From the NCBI GenBank assembly GCA_948099385.1, contig CANUEZ040000167.1:3447001-3511000 (forward strand): a DNA stretch of 64,000 nt, written 5' to 3'. This document shows positions 1 through 12,030 of the stretch, in pieces. The first letter of the stretch is position 1, and each line of letters starts with the position of its first letter. The notes below the pieces were generated by a model. The model was not told the DNA's origin, did no database searches, and saw only the letters and a program-made list of their open reading frames with translations. This DNA is from Fasciola hepatica (Eukaryota; Platyhelminthes; Trematoda; Plagiorchiida; Fasciolidae). A program made the position numbers and the translations under genes.

Positions 1-299
1 GCCAAGAAATAGTGTGTTGCGATCTCAAAAACAACACACATTCCATTCCGGAAACTCGTTGTGTGACTACGTGGGACGCCATCAAGCTGTGTAAGTATCA
101 TAGCAAAAACGAAATCTTGATTACTGACCTCGTGTATTTTACTGCAGATGAAGTTTTGAATATATATCTGACTTAAAAGCGTACTAATTTTTTACACATG
201 ACCCTTAAACTCGCTGGATTTCAGTTGTTATGTCAGTTTTAGCAGCATGGTCACCGGTGAAAATCATGCCCTGGTTATTCATCGGAAGGAAAGTTGGGG

Positions 300-1700
300 C
301 GCATAAAGCGGGGCCGTTTTAGGTGGAGGTAAGAATGAATTCATATTTCCCGAAGCTCCAAGGGCAGCGTTTATTTCAAACAAGGAAACCGTTGCCAACA
401 TAGCATTCCGTGCACTTACCAATCCTTCTACTCTCCTAGCATTGGGGACAGCCGCTTTGGACACGGCTAGTGGAGCAGTACTGCAACAGTTCGTCAGAAA
501 ATCACGGCAACCAATAGATTCCTTCTCCAAACTCACCAATCTGCAAATTCCTGACAAAGTAAGCCTAACAGAGAACTACTGGCAATCTATTTGGGTATTC
601 GACGCTTCCGGCTCACATTCGACAGCCAAACGTCCAGTGTTCACGGATCATAAACCACCAGTATACGTTCTCGATTCAGCTTCTGGTCGATATTCACCAC
701 GCGTAATTCGCCACTTTTACTGTGTTTCACATTCTACCACGGACATTCGACAGGTCCCTGGGGCACACAATCACGTAGCGGATGCACCCTCACGGTCCCA
801 AGGTATCGACGACCCACTTCCTATGGCCATAGACCTGGAAGCAATCACTGCAGCCCAAACAACAGATCCTGATGCCGAGCAGCTCAAAATCATCAGCTCC
901 TTGCATCCAGCGCCAGTGGGCCTTCTTATTTATTATTAATATTGGTTGCAGTGTGTCACAGGGCCGACTATGATCACTAGTTCCTGTCAGTATTCGCCGA
1001 CAAGACTTTACCAGCCTCCACAACCTATCGCATCCTGATGTATCTGCTTCAGGGAAACTAGTCACCGAGCGATTCATTTGGCTTCACATCAAACGTAACG
1101 TTCGCCTTTGGGCCCGCGTTTGTCTTCAGTGCCAACGCGTTGAAATATATTGTCACACTAGATCTACGCTTGACACATTCTCTGAGCCGGACGCATGCAT
1201 TCATCACGTGCATGTGTATTTCGCGGGGCCTCTTCTACCATCCAACGACCGTTTACATCCCACATGTGCAGATCGTTTCACTCGCTGGCAAAACGCCATA
1301 CCTATTCCGCGTCATTTCTTGGGGAAGGCTGCAAAAGCTTTTCTAACTGGTTGGGCAAGTCAGTTCGGTTACCCTTCTATCGTGACCACGGAACGCAATT
1401 TTCACATTGAAGTTGCCTTCCATGAGCTACTGGACGCCTTCGGTTGCAAACATAACAAGACGACCGCCTATCACAATAGGCCAATGGCATAGTGGAGCGA
1501 TTCCATCGTCAACTGAAAGCTTTCCTTCGTGCACGTGATAATCCTTTATGGAGTGAAATTTTACCGACGGTTCTCTTAGGGCCATGTAACACCGTTAAAA
1601 CCGACATAGTCGGCGTTAGAGATCTTTGAGCAATGCGTAGCCGATTTCTCAACGGATCCCGAAATCAGAGGAAGATTATACGTGAAATTCTACGACACTA
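300..1700 (+). pseudogene. Gypsy (Ty3, CsRn1-like) pol fragment: RNase H and integrase
   Basis: This is a broken piece of a Gypsy LTR-retrotransposon polyprotein. About 330-930 encodes the RT/RNase H junction and RNase H, with FTDHKPP near 640 and IRQVPGAHNHVADAPSR before 800. About 1,010-1,135 holds the HHCC zinc-binding part of integrase, ending in CLQC. About 1,200-1,490 is the integrase core, including ADRFTRW and TTAYH. The reading jumps between frames and has stops (for example after LIYY near 938). Two catalytic positions are changed: the first Asp site reads Tyr in HVYFAGP (1,217) and the second reads Glu in TTERN (1,391). No gag, RT palm, LTR or primer site is visible, so it is a dead internal fragment. 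A near-identical core lies inverted at 48.4-49.3 kb. CsRn1-like is a family-level guess. Confidence 0.85.
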
Positions 1701-4700
1701 GATTATTGAGAGAACAATGACGCGAGACAGATACAAACCTCAACTATGCGATCACAGAGACTAGAGGGTCGTGTGGTAGTTTCTCTTAAGAGGCTGAAAT
1801 TTAAAGTGTAAGTTCACCAGCAAAAATTATAGAAGGTTAGCATAGCTGGTTAGCACACAGTTTTAGGCTGTTTTTATGTTGCCTGATACCACTGGGCCGT
1901 TCGTTGTTCGTCTGTTTGCTGTGAGGACAATTGGTTCCCGCAGATTTGAAAACATGCGAAGGGCTACGCCCTAGCCTTCTCTGCTGGCAATGTGTCCGGT
2001 GTTCCCTCGGTTTCAATTCAAATCCCGCATCCAAGGCGTTGACTTTTATCATCTCCTAGAAACCGTTCGAACATTTGGCTTGTTGCTCGTTTATTGGGTC
2101 ATTCTCGGGATGTATCTAGTATCTGGTAATCCGGAGTATTAGAAATATTTCCACTAAGTGGAAGGCTGTCCAGGCCAGCTCGCCATAAGGTCAGGTCTAT
2201 CGATGAGGCCATGGAATTGACAAGACACCTGGTGGAATCTGTCCCACATCACAGAGTTACAGAAGCATATGGAATGAGAATTCGGGTTGCTTTCTGATAC
2301 ACTCAAAATGTATGCCATAATCTTTAGAAAGCAAACTAGAAGGATGGCAGTTTCACGCGCATGCAGCAGTCGAAGCTCAATCATTGACGAAGGTAGACTG
2401 ATCACCGATGCTTTACGGGAGCACAGCGCATGAACAAGCGCATTTTTTACCAACAAAGGGCAAACCAAAGCCTGGCGGGTGGGAATTGGACAAGTTAATT
2501 GCAGTTTGTGAGGAGCAGAAGGCAACTTGCCCGGCTAGATGAATCACAGAGCTCTTGTTATGCAAATTAGGGTAAACTCAAGACATAGATCGTGACATTG
2601 CCTTTTGCTCCTTGGCCCAGAAATCACAAGCTAGAAAAATGGAACAGATGGCTCGGATTTGCTGCCTCCGCTGAGGAAGAGGGATAGCATTGCCATGAAG
2701 ATTTTCTCTTGGTTTGAGGTACAAGTGAGCAGCAGGAAACCTACGTAGAAAAACTGGAAGTTAAGTGCGGAGGAATTCAAAACAAAAGAATCAAGTTTTC
2801 TCCCACCTAAACTAAATAAAATGCATAAAGGGAGAAGAGGCTGTGGCAGAATTATAATGGCGGAGAATCAACAGGCAACTTTTGGCTCTACAAAAAGGTT
2901 TAAACATACTTGAGGCCTGAGAAAAACCAAGCCACACAAATCCAGTGGACGGCTGTTAGCAATGAGTATACTGTAATGAATCACAGAATCAAGGCAATTG
3001 TGGGAGGCGAGAGATCAACCATCCGCTGAGGCGTATTCTTCAGAGCTAGTGCGTTCCATCGACGGATTCTTCTATGCACCCATGTCCATTCTGTACACTT
3101 GAAACTGGGATTCCTGAGATTTTATTTGACTGACCAGCTCAAAGCTTACCACCACAGTTTCTCCCATTCTATGTGGGTTCACTCGCACTCCTTAATTTTA
3201 ATACGCCCTTGAGTGACTACTGTTTGCCCATTTACCATCGAGTCTTACACAGACAGGCGTTCAATCGTTTTTCACCATGGACATAGACTTGCTCGAAGAG
3301 CGCACCGTTAACTTCAAGCGAGTTCCGGGCCCCCCATCTCAGCCAGGACTATTCGGAACTCTGTTGAGCTGTTTGATAAGAGTCACCATGGAAGCCTCCA
3401 TTTATTAATGTTAGCTCAATTCGAATAACCGGAAGCATGCTGCAATGCAAGTTCAAACGGTGCTGTTAACAGCGGAGTCCATGTCTCTGGAGGATAGTGC
3501 ATTTATTGTTCAGAAGAAAGCATTGAGGTCAACTTTTTATGATAGCACCCAACAAAAATTGAACTGAAGGCCGGGCGGTCGATCCGGCCAAATCCAGGTG
3601 GAGATGACTGAGAATGGTAAAGGTACACACAAACCAAACGAAAGGAACATTGTTCTAACGAAGAACCAGACTGAACTGACGGGTATTTGGTTGCCAAAGA
3701 AAAGAAAAAAAATGTTCCTGAAGGAGGCGTAAGCAGATCATAGCGCTTTGCAATAGACAAGAAACGCTAGGATTGAAGATTGGGCGGTGAAAAGGAGTGG
3801 TATCAAGGATACGAAACAAGAAAAATCATTCATCTTATATGGTTATAATGTTCAGTCGCAGTGCATTGGATGAGCCATTCACATACCATATGGGAAACTT
3901 ACCTGGGGAGAAATTTCCAGGTTCGTTGTGAAACAAGTGTCCGAATAAAAACAGGCTGAACTTGAGTAGGTATTTTGCTTTCAGAAGAGCGGAATACAAG
4001 GCACCAACAAGAAAATTAGAACTGGTGAATAATGGACTTCTGGTGCATAGCTGCTCGAGTGGTAGCGAGGCTGCTTCTAAGAGAGATGATCGAATAAATG
4101 ACAGATAAATACATACAAGCTGATGTTCTCCAATGAAAGACGACACATTTTGACAAGAGTGTTACAAGGATCGGAAGTGTTTAAGATGATCTGTCGGAAT
4201 AGAGTATCGGATAGGAAATATGCAAATCAACCGATGAGTAGATTTGCAAAGTTCAGCCGCTGGATATGGGCCGAGTGTGTGACAAACCAAATGGACTACA
4301 CACCCAGAGCGAGGTTGCCATAGCGATGATGAAGGAAGTGGCCGGATAGAAACCTGTTACCCTTGAACAGATTGTTCGCTTTCAGAGCAGTGGGACATTT
4401 TATGAGCATGAAAATGGGAACGGCGGTAAGTCACTAAATGATGCTTAGCTTCGATAGCAGCAAAGACACACAGGTTACAAAAATGAGAAAGTGACGGGAG
4501 GAAGACTATAGGTTTATGTTCTTCATAAAAGGTGGACAAGTGGATGGCTACAGAATGAAACTCCACGGTACAAGTGCTTATCAAATCTACACTTCAAGGG
4601 ACATGATACTTCGCAAGACGAGGATATTGTAATGCAACGGCCCTAGGTGGACAAACAGATGAACCGATAGAAAGGGCAAACAATCACAAATTCTAGAGAT

Positions 4701-5072
4701 ACTTTTCACGGAGAAATGTGTCGTTTGAAGATTGTGGTACAGAAGCGAATGGGAATAGTAAATGTGTCAGTTTTCGAATATATCAGTGAAAGTGATAAAC
4801 GAATGTGAGTTTTATCTTGGGGAATGGAAAAGTTCGTGAAGAGGACTGGTGAGTAGTTCGGCATGAAACCCCGCGAAAGTGGACCGTGATAGATGGGACA
4901 AGGATGATGATGGGTTTTTGAACACGCGATAATTTAAGACTAAGGAGAATACCCGGTGCCGGGCTTAAATTGCTGTCAGTTGTGACGCCGAAGTTGAAAT
5001 TATTACCATGGAAAATCCATGTTAAGTGGAAGAGACGGCAGCTTGTTTACATCATTTTGAGTACATGGGTTG
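1701..5072. other. No recognisable gene
   Basis: I see no coding homology, LTR or splice-framed exon here. Open frames are short and occur on both strands. A tRNA A-box-like string (TAGCATAGCTGG, near 1,839) and a weak B-box-like string (ATTCAAATCC, near 2,010) are too far apart for a tRNA gene. They may be the worn head of a SINE. Confidence 0.4.
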
Positions 5073-5335
5073 TGTTCTTTGATCCGCAACCGGTCCTAGC
5101 GGGTGTTGCCAAACGTGCGCCAGATACCCAACCTAGGAACCATTTCTGGGGGCAGCAGGTGTGGCCCACCAACCCAGCTGCACCAGTACATTCTTGCAGA
5201 CGTCCTGCATGCCTGATCTGTGCCGATCAAGGCGGTGGAGCTGGCCGAGCCCCGCACCGGCTAGATTGGCGCAGGTGATATGGGCGATATCACATAGCTG
5301 TTTGCAATCGGGTTGCAAGGGATCCTGGAGAACAG
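5073..5335 (+). repeat. Dispersed repeat family 1, copy 1
   Basis: This stretch aligns by eye with 13,440-13,750 on the same strand. Shared blocks include GATCCGCAACCGGT, CCCAACCT, TTGCAGACG, CTGCA and the segment ending GCCCCGCACCG, and it continues to a GTTGC-AGGG block. The two copies are clearly diverged (I estimate two thirds identity). It is GC-rich, has no long frame and shows no LTR ends. It could be an old SINE or a piece of an unclassified element. I do not recognise the family. Confidence 0.6.
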
Positions 5336-5979
5336 GATCATTGATGGAGCAACGGAATGATGGGCGCGTAACGGATTCTCAGCTGGAATTGTGGGCCAGA
5401 TATTTTGCCAGCATTATCTTCCGATCCATTCAAGGCATCAAACGGGAAATGCTCGCCAGTTGGTGCCTGGAAATATAAGTGTAAAGGGAAGAGGCGTGGG
5501 ATGCTCCCAGATAAGGATCAACGGTCAACGGTAAAAATGGACATCTAGTAACTAAGACACTGGGACTGTTTCATAAAGAAAGAGGGCCACAATCAATTGG
5601 GAGTGCATAGGAAAGCAAACATACTGACGAAAATTAGAAATAAATTAACGATGGTTTGGAGATGAAAGGTGGTCCCCTGAATTGGGCTTTGGGTTGGAGT
5701 ACCAAGGCAAAGCAAACAGGGGAATGGGACCATCTTGGACAGAGTGAAGCAAATCAACTTAAAAAGAAATAGATATGAGACTTTGGAACATTAGAATTAG
5801 GGAGACTCTATCAGCGGAAGCTTCAGTGAGGTAAATCAGTATATGGGATACTGATGTTTTGACGACGAAGAAAACATTTGGTATCTGATGTTGCGGTTGC
5901 AGAGGATGACATCCGAGCATTCTTTCTTCATAGGTTCAAAAATGTAGGTTATCCGCATAAGCTTGTTCCAGCTTGGCAC
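5336..5979. other. No recognisable gene
   Basis: Short purine-rich stretch between a dispersed repeat and a LINE remnant. Nothing is recognisable. Confidence 0.4.
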
Positions 5980-7440
5980 ACTTATGGGTTAACAGTAGTA
6001 CTCTGGTGAAATCCAGACCTTTTTAAGGACAATTCTGAATTGGTCTGGAAGCTGGCCGGCCCGAATATCTTCGGGGAACCTGTTCCAGACCCAAGAATGA
6101 ACAGCGACGAAGAACCCGCCTCACGCTTGTGTCCTGGGTTATGGAACGTTTTCAGTATGGTTTTGGCTACCAATGAGGTAGGGTACGTTTTGGGCGAAAC
6201 ATAGATGAGTGTTGGAAGTATGCTCTCCAGAGTGTACGAAGTTGAATAGTAGATAAAGGTTGAGTTTCAAACGCCGTAGTCAAAGGGGTCAAAGTTTCAG
6301 TAGCCCACATCTCCCTTTGTAGTTCAGGGGAGATGGCGAGTAGAGAAGTGGCTTGATGAGGGACCGCTGAACCCTCTCGATCGCCAGTCTATCAGGTTTT
6401 TGCAGTTGAGCCAAAGCCGGAGGGTGGCGTCCTAGTTTCGTTATTGTGTGAACCTTCAGATCAGAAGCCGGTTATTGCGCCTTCTTAAAGTGTTGTGGAT
6501 ATGGGCTTTAGTCCCCGTGGTCTCAGCTATCTGGTGGGAAGCTTGGTCTTGAAAGGTAAAGGTGCAGGAATACTGAAGCGCGAGATCTCTTACCAGCGGA
6601 GCATTGGGAATGCACGAACCGTTCAAGGTGGGGATTCAGGAGGAAGGCGACTTTCTGTACTTGAAAAAGGCACTCTTGGCAGCGGCAAAATTGATTTTTC
6701 AAGCGTTGCTCCGTGTGCCAAGGGCGTTCAGCTCATCAGCTACTTCGGTGAGGAAGGAGAGCAATAAATATTTTTGATATCAGAGAATAGAAACGCGGTG
6801 CCACATAGTGTTACTTTTGTTACGTCTGTGATGTAGGGAAGAAATAAAACTGGGCCTAACACACTGCCATGTGTAACACCACTCATGACTGGCTGGGCAA
6901 AGGGCGGTGGCCCTCGAGGTTCACTGCTTGCGATCTCATGCTAACAGGATAACAACCAAGAAAAGAGTGGGTCCGTTTCGCAGTAAGATACAACCTTGGT
7001 TAGCGGCTCAGAATGAGGCTCGCGATCGGATGCCTTCGTCATGTCAAGCAAGATGACGATAAATCCATTGCCAGGGTCAACCGACGCCGTGATTATATAA
7101 CATAAAGCATCCTCGTGGGGCAAACACGGCATGGACTTCAGGGAGCCATGTTGGCTGCGGTTTAACAACCCGCAGGTGAGGACGAAATGGGTATTCCAAT
7201 CTTTACCTACTTGTTCTATTATTCTGGATAAAATGGGAGTATAGTTCATGAGGCTGTAGCCAACAGAGAAAAATGCTCTGTGACACGAAGAGGTTAACTA
7301 AGTTACTCAAAAGCATCGCCATTTCCTAACCACATGGACAAAACAGAGCTGGAGAGATACCATTGAGTCCGGGGCGGACCAGAGGGAAGGTGGTAGTTAA
7401 CAGCGTTCTGACTTTTCTAGCTGAGCGTACTATGGTTGAC
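5980..7440 (-). pseudogene. Non-LTR retrotransposon (CR1/Jockey-type LINE) reverse transcriptase, 3' part
   Basis: Read on the minus strand, RT motifs occur in the correct order. An early RT block lies around 7,300-7,420 (GLNGISPALF). The first catalytic-Asp block ILLDMTKASDREPH is near 7,015-7,055. The SGVTHGSVLGPVLF block is at about 6,840-6,893. A FSDI block stands where the family has its second Asp pair (about 6,770-6,810). The C-terminal block VWNRFPEDIRAGQLPDQFR is near 6,010-6,080. The frame changes several times and stops are present, and the FSDI block has lost one of the two Asp residues. No endonuclease is attached, as expected for a 5'-truncated LINE copy. The clade assignment is from motif style only. 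Confidence 0.82.
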
Positions 7441-8337
7441 AATGTATAAACAGCCAAGGAGGCGAGATTTCGGGTTCGAGTACCGTGGGCCGTTATGGAG
7501 GTGGAAGCGAATAATTTATTGAACGCTTCAGCGATTATTCGCTGCGAGCCAATATAAATAAAAATAAGGCTTTTTTGACCGAGGTAAAAATACTCGCGAG
7601 AGGTGTGAGTAGAAAATACGGTCGGGAAAGAAAATTTAATGTTTTCCTAATTTTGAAATTGAGTAATCACAGAATAGCAGTAACGACACAGTAGAACTGG
7701 GCGGTATTTGAGTGAACAAACGTGAATATGGTTAATGCTGCAGTAATAAATCAGTTTAGGATTCAAAGGGGTCATGGTAGATAGATAGCCAAACTCGGAA
7801 GGGTTGATAAGGCGACATCAAAGAATGCTGAAAGTGCAATGTTTACAAGAGACGGTGCGGCGACAAGCTTCGGACATCATAAACTGGACAGGGAGGAGAG
7901 ACAGGAATAACACATAATGTGCTTCGGGGGGCGCCAAAAATTTGCTGTGGCGGATCCCGTGGTCGGAAATGAACCACACTGATCCACGGAGTCTGATGCG
8001 CAGCCGATTGGTGTGAAAATAAAGATAGAGTGGAGCAGTGAAAGGGAGAATCGGAGAATGGTAGGTACATGCAGATCAAGACGCGAAGGCGCACAAAATG
8101 GATATACGAGGGATCAATATCGGGAAACCGGGCGCGGGGTTGCCACAAGACAATGTTAAAATAAGATCCACATGGGATTATCAAATTTCAGTCGGAGTTG
8201 TGAGCAAGATGCAGAGAAGCTGGCCCAACGTTGGATAACTAATCGTCGGGGAAGCCTGTGATACGAATGCAAGTGAGTTGGATGCGATAATAAGATTGAC
8301 TGTTTTGATAGTTAACTTCAGTGCCATTCGCAAATTC
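7441..8337. other. No recognisable gene; possible tRNA-like SINE head
   Basis: No coding similarity. A string resembling a tRNA T-arm/B box (GGGTTCGAGTACC, about 7,468-7,480) follows a plausible anticodon-arm-like segment. It could be the head of a tRNA-derived SINE, but no convincing A box or body was seen. Confidence 0.3.
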
Positions 8338-8590
8338 ATATTATATATATATATTGGTATATTTCTCGGCCATGGTCGAGAGGCACGCGCTAACGCATGA
8401 TCATGGTGTAACACGTTACTCAATAAGATGAAATGTTCACAAATTCTAAGTATGAAAGTTGAGAGTATCAGAGATGAAAAAACAAAGACAGCAACAGTTT
8501 GAATGGATCATTCTGATAATGGTTTGCGCTGCAGTCTTGAACCAGTTTCGAATCCGGGCTAGGCAGTGGTGCGCGGTGGAGATATCGAGA
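8338..8590 (-). repeat. SINE-like dispersed repeat, copy 1
   Basis: It shares a core with 31,285-31,500: TATTTCTCG-CCATGGTC, then an ATGAAATGTTCAC/ACGAAATATGCAC block, and then AACGGTTTGAATG. At its left edge is an AT dinucleotide run (8,340-8,356); the other copy has TAAATAAATAATAATAA at the same place. At its right a B-box-like TTTCGAATCC occurs near 8,550. A simple-repeat tail on one side and a tRNA-like element on the other suggest a SINE running on the minus strand. This is inference from two diverged copies. Confidence 0.5.
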
Positions 8591-11149
8591 AAATCGTTAA
8601 CGCAGTGCTAAGAAGGCATTATGAACAAGAATGATGCAAGCCAAAGACAACCAGGGGCCAAATAAGGTTCTGCAGATGGAGTAAATTTTGAACAAGAAGA
8701 AAAGGGGGGAACATTGACGCAGGCGAAGAGGATAGCGATCCAGGAAGACAATGCAGACCCTGAATGACGGATTTACCGGAGTTCGATAAACGGAATGAGT
8801 TTTAAAGCAGGGGGACATGAGGTCAATTTCGTGAAAGCGAACTGGTGCATGTGGGAGAAACAGCAGTCCATAAAAAGGTGAGTTTAGATTCAGGGCTAGT
8901 AACATGTACTATTCAGAAATAAGAAGGCGAAACTGGAGGGTCCTCGAGAAGTGGAGAGTCAATTTCCAGCCGGCTACGGTTCGGAGGAAAGATAACCTGT
9001 GGTAACGGATAATAAAGTGGGAAAATCTCCGCACGGACTTCAGGGTTATTATGCTGTTTCACTGAAAAATATATATGTATGTGTTGACGCATTTGCCTTC
9101 AGTGTTATTCTGGTAACGTACGACATCGAATGCATACGTTTCGTCTGGCAGGGCAAAGTATGTGTCGTCAATCAGCTGAGTGTGGCTGTATATTAGCTGC
9201 ATGCGCTTGAACCGGAATTCTTATTGGTTGCGTTAGAAAACGCTGAACGATCTGATAAGCAATTAGAGGTATCTCCTGTTGTGTCGTTTGATTTCGGTCC
9301 CAGTTGCTATGGTAGATTCCACTTGAGTCTCTGTCCGTACGAGTCAAAGCGGCCTCCTTGGTCAGCCAATTTGGCGACTGAGATAGTGGAGACAACGAAC
9401 CTGAAATAAAGGGAGATTGCAGTCTGGACATGGTCCCAGCTGTGGGTTATGATAATATATGAAGACAGTGGATTTGAGCTATACTGCTGCAGGCAGACGA
9501 AGTTGCGCACACTGGCTTGGTAACTGTGTATGCGTTTAAAAGGATTCATGATTTGCCCGTGAGCACGGCATCGCTGGGATACTAATAAAAGGCCTAGGGC
9601 TTCGCAGTTAAGAATGGTTAGTAATGATAACCCTCAATACCGTTTGCTTACGCAGAAAGCAGTTTGGCAACGAGGCGACAAGATAGGTTTCAAATAACAG
9701 ACAGAGCGAGTAGGACTAACAAACTGTTTGCGTGGCGCTACGCTGTTACTGTCTCTCTCGGTATAGTGGTTATTCTATGCTGAGTAGTTTCTGAGGAGTC
9801 AAAGCAGAAGGAACTATTGGGGTGACAGTGGTGATATATTAGAGGTAATTAGTCACTTGCCTTGGAACATTGACGTGAGTTCATCTATGCTCTTCCTCGA
9901 CAGTGCTATCGTTCTTAGATTAGGCTCCAATGTGAGCAAGGAAATCTGATGTGGATATGATTGCATGGTTACCGTGGTATCTTCTTCGTTGTTATCGTAC
10001 TGCAAAGCAGAACTACACCGATGTGAGGACTGGTTTGGGGAACCGTGAAGGGTGGGTCCGAATTTTCGTCAGGGAAGCAAACTCTAACGGTCTACACTTG
10101 GTGCTCATGGTAGGTGGCACAAGGGCCAGCTTCAGGTAGGGAGGTAGCACGATGCACAACTACTGGCATCCAGCACGTGGCTCCCCAAGAATGATCCACA
10201 CTTTTTTAGACGTTTTTATTATTTTTTTAATGGTTTTATCACAGTCAGGTATCTGGCTGTTAGAGAAGGCGGAGCTGCTTCTGGTGGGCAACCACAGCTC
10301 CCACGCCCCGGCCAAAACATGAACCGCATGTAACAAGCCGCGTTAGGAATAGGTCAACCACACCAGTCAATCCGTAGCGACACTACAACCCGGAGACATG
10401 GGTCACGTGTGACAAGGCTGATGTGCCTGGGAGACAAAACAGTGGGGTATTTTTTCTCACTTTTTGTGCCAATCTCTTACTTTTTGGTGTTCGTGTCTTA
10501 TTGGTGGTCAACTCTGTGCAGGGAGACCATCACGGCCAGGAATTTTTGCAGAAGTGCCGCGCTAACACTCGCCTTATCCGTGAAGTCAGACATGGGACAA
10601 AAAATGCAGGGGGAGGTAGGGTCAACCACAGCCTGCGATTAATCGATGGGGTTTATGTTCAACAAAACGACAGTCTGCGCAAAGATGGGGTACAACTTGC
10701 AGCACTAACAATGTGATTCGTCGGTACGAGCCACAGGCGGTTAGTAGTTTTTCTGGCTAAGTATCAAATGTTGTATAGGCCTACCGTGGAGGATGCTAGA
10801 GTTCTGTGATAGGGACAGAATTTGAGCTGTGAATGTCTAATGGTGGCTACTGGATGAAGGTTGAGTAGTGTGACAGGTGCTGCGTCTTGTGTTAGAGACA
10901 GAGGCAAAACCTAATAATAATCAGCACTGGGAATGTTCAAAGACTATCTTTCATGCTTCCAGTGGTATTTCATATAATCAAATACGACTTCTGAAGCACT
11001 GGCCTCAGTCATGAGAGTTATTATGTTTAGGCATTGTAAAATGGTAGGCTTACGCTTAGGTGATTGCAACTACGGCATATGGTGTGGCACATCCTAGATT
11101 ATCAAGGGTTTGGGTTAGTATCGAACGCTTTCCTCATAACCTCTGTCAA
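8591..11149. other. No recognisable gene
   Basis: Several 60-100 codon frames exist on both strands, none with recognisable domains, codon pattern or paired splice sites. Around 10,200-10,700 there are T-rich stretches and a twice-repeated GGTCAACCACA word. Nothing else was supported. Confidence 0.4.
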
Positions 11150-11350
11150 AAGACACATAAGGATTCGTAAGAGCGATCTGTTTTTGGATGTCCAGAGCTA
11201 CGCGTAGTCTAGAGTTAAACATAATAAGGGAATCTACGGAACGGACATCAGCTGGGAGTTTATTCCACATAGTTGCATATTTCAGGAGAAAGAAGCTGAT
11301 GGTAAAATATTGGGATTGTTTTGCTGTCCTATATCGTGTGAATGAACCGG
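11150..11350 (-). pseudogene. LINE reverse transcriptase C-terminal end
   Basis: Minus-strand translation gives FFLLKYATMWNKLPADVRSV followed by a continuing tail (SRLRVAL). The Trp-Asn-x-Leu-Pro block is typical of the very end of CR1/Jockey-type LINE ORF2. Only about 60 codons remain. It lies 200 bp from a second remnant of the same kind at 11,556-11,831, with a similar but not identical sequence, so these are two insertions or a rearranged pair. Confidence 0.75.
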
Positions 11351-11555
11351 TAAGTTCCGTAATTGCTGCAGCGATGGGGCCAACCCTATGCGGGTCTAAT
11401 TGAGCCTAGTTTGCTCAAAGCGGTTATTCAATTTACTAGTACCCTATACCTACCTCAAAGGCCTGAGCCCTTGAAATATAGGGATTGTACATCCTAGTCA
11501 GCGTGTCCACCATTAAGGCTATGCTTATTTCCTGTTTGAAAGCCACTGATGTCGG

Positions 11556-11831
11556 TTATAATGTCCGAATTCGTTGTGGTAGCTTATTCCACAATGAAGC
11601 GTACTTGTTAATGAAGAAGTTCGACCGAAGAGCAGGCTTCGGCAAAGGGACAGACACCAAGAACTCATTGTTACGTAAGGGATAAGTAGAAAGGGTTATC
11701 ACCTGCGGTGCTGAACTACATGATCTATTCTTCAAGATATTGTGAAAGAATAGAATGTTATTTCTTATGCAGCGTAGCCATAAGGGATCGATTTTCAGCC
11801 GCTCACAACCTGCCATGTAATTAAAGAGCAA
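11556..11831 (-). pseudogene. LINE reverse transcriptase C-terminal end, second remnant
   Basis: An open frame of 91 codons ends in NFFINKYASLWNKLPQRIRTL, the conserved C-terminal block of CR1/Jockey-type LINE ORF2. It is preceded by ILFFHNILKNRS and YPLRNNEFLVSVP, which fit the usual spacing of that region. The RT catalytic blocks are absent, so this is a 5'-truncated copy. It is not a cellular gene. Confidence 0.78.
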
Positions 11832-11969
11832 AGAAAAACCTATGAGCTGTTTCGTGAATGCCCGTTGTACGTTCTCAAACGCGTATATACTGGCGGTCAG
11901 CGGAATGATAGCAAGAGAGATGGCCTGTTAGGAACTAGAGGATACAGAACGAAAGCATATATACATATG

Positions 11970-12030
11970 TGCGCTTGTTTATATATATATATATATGTAT
12001 GTATATATATATGCATATATATAGATATAA
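11970..12030. repeat. AT-rich microsatellite
   Basis: Runs of TA and TATG (TATATATATATATATATGTA, then more TA repeats with ATGCAT) make up this stretch. Simple sequence repeat; it may be the tail of a neighbouring element. Confidence 0.85.

Noticed and set aside
12..39. GTGTGTTG/CAACACAC inverted repeat
   Set aside because: Eight-base arms with a 12-base loop are expected by chance in 64 kb, and nothing nearby gives it a role.
1838..2022. Possible tRNA gene (A-box-like TAGCATAGCTGG and B-box-like ATTCAAATCC)
   Set aside because: The boxes are about 165 bp apart and no cloverleaf can be drawn. At best it is a worn SINE.
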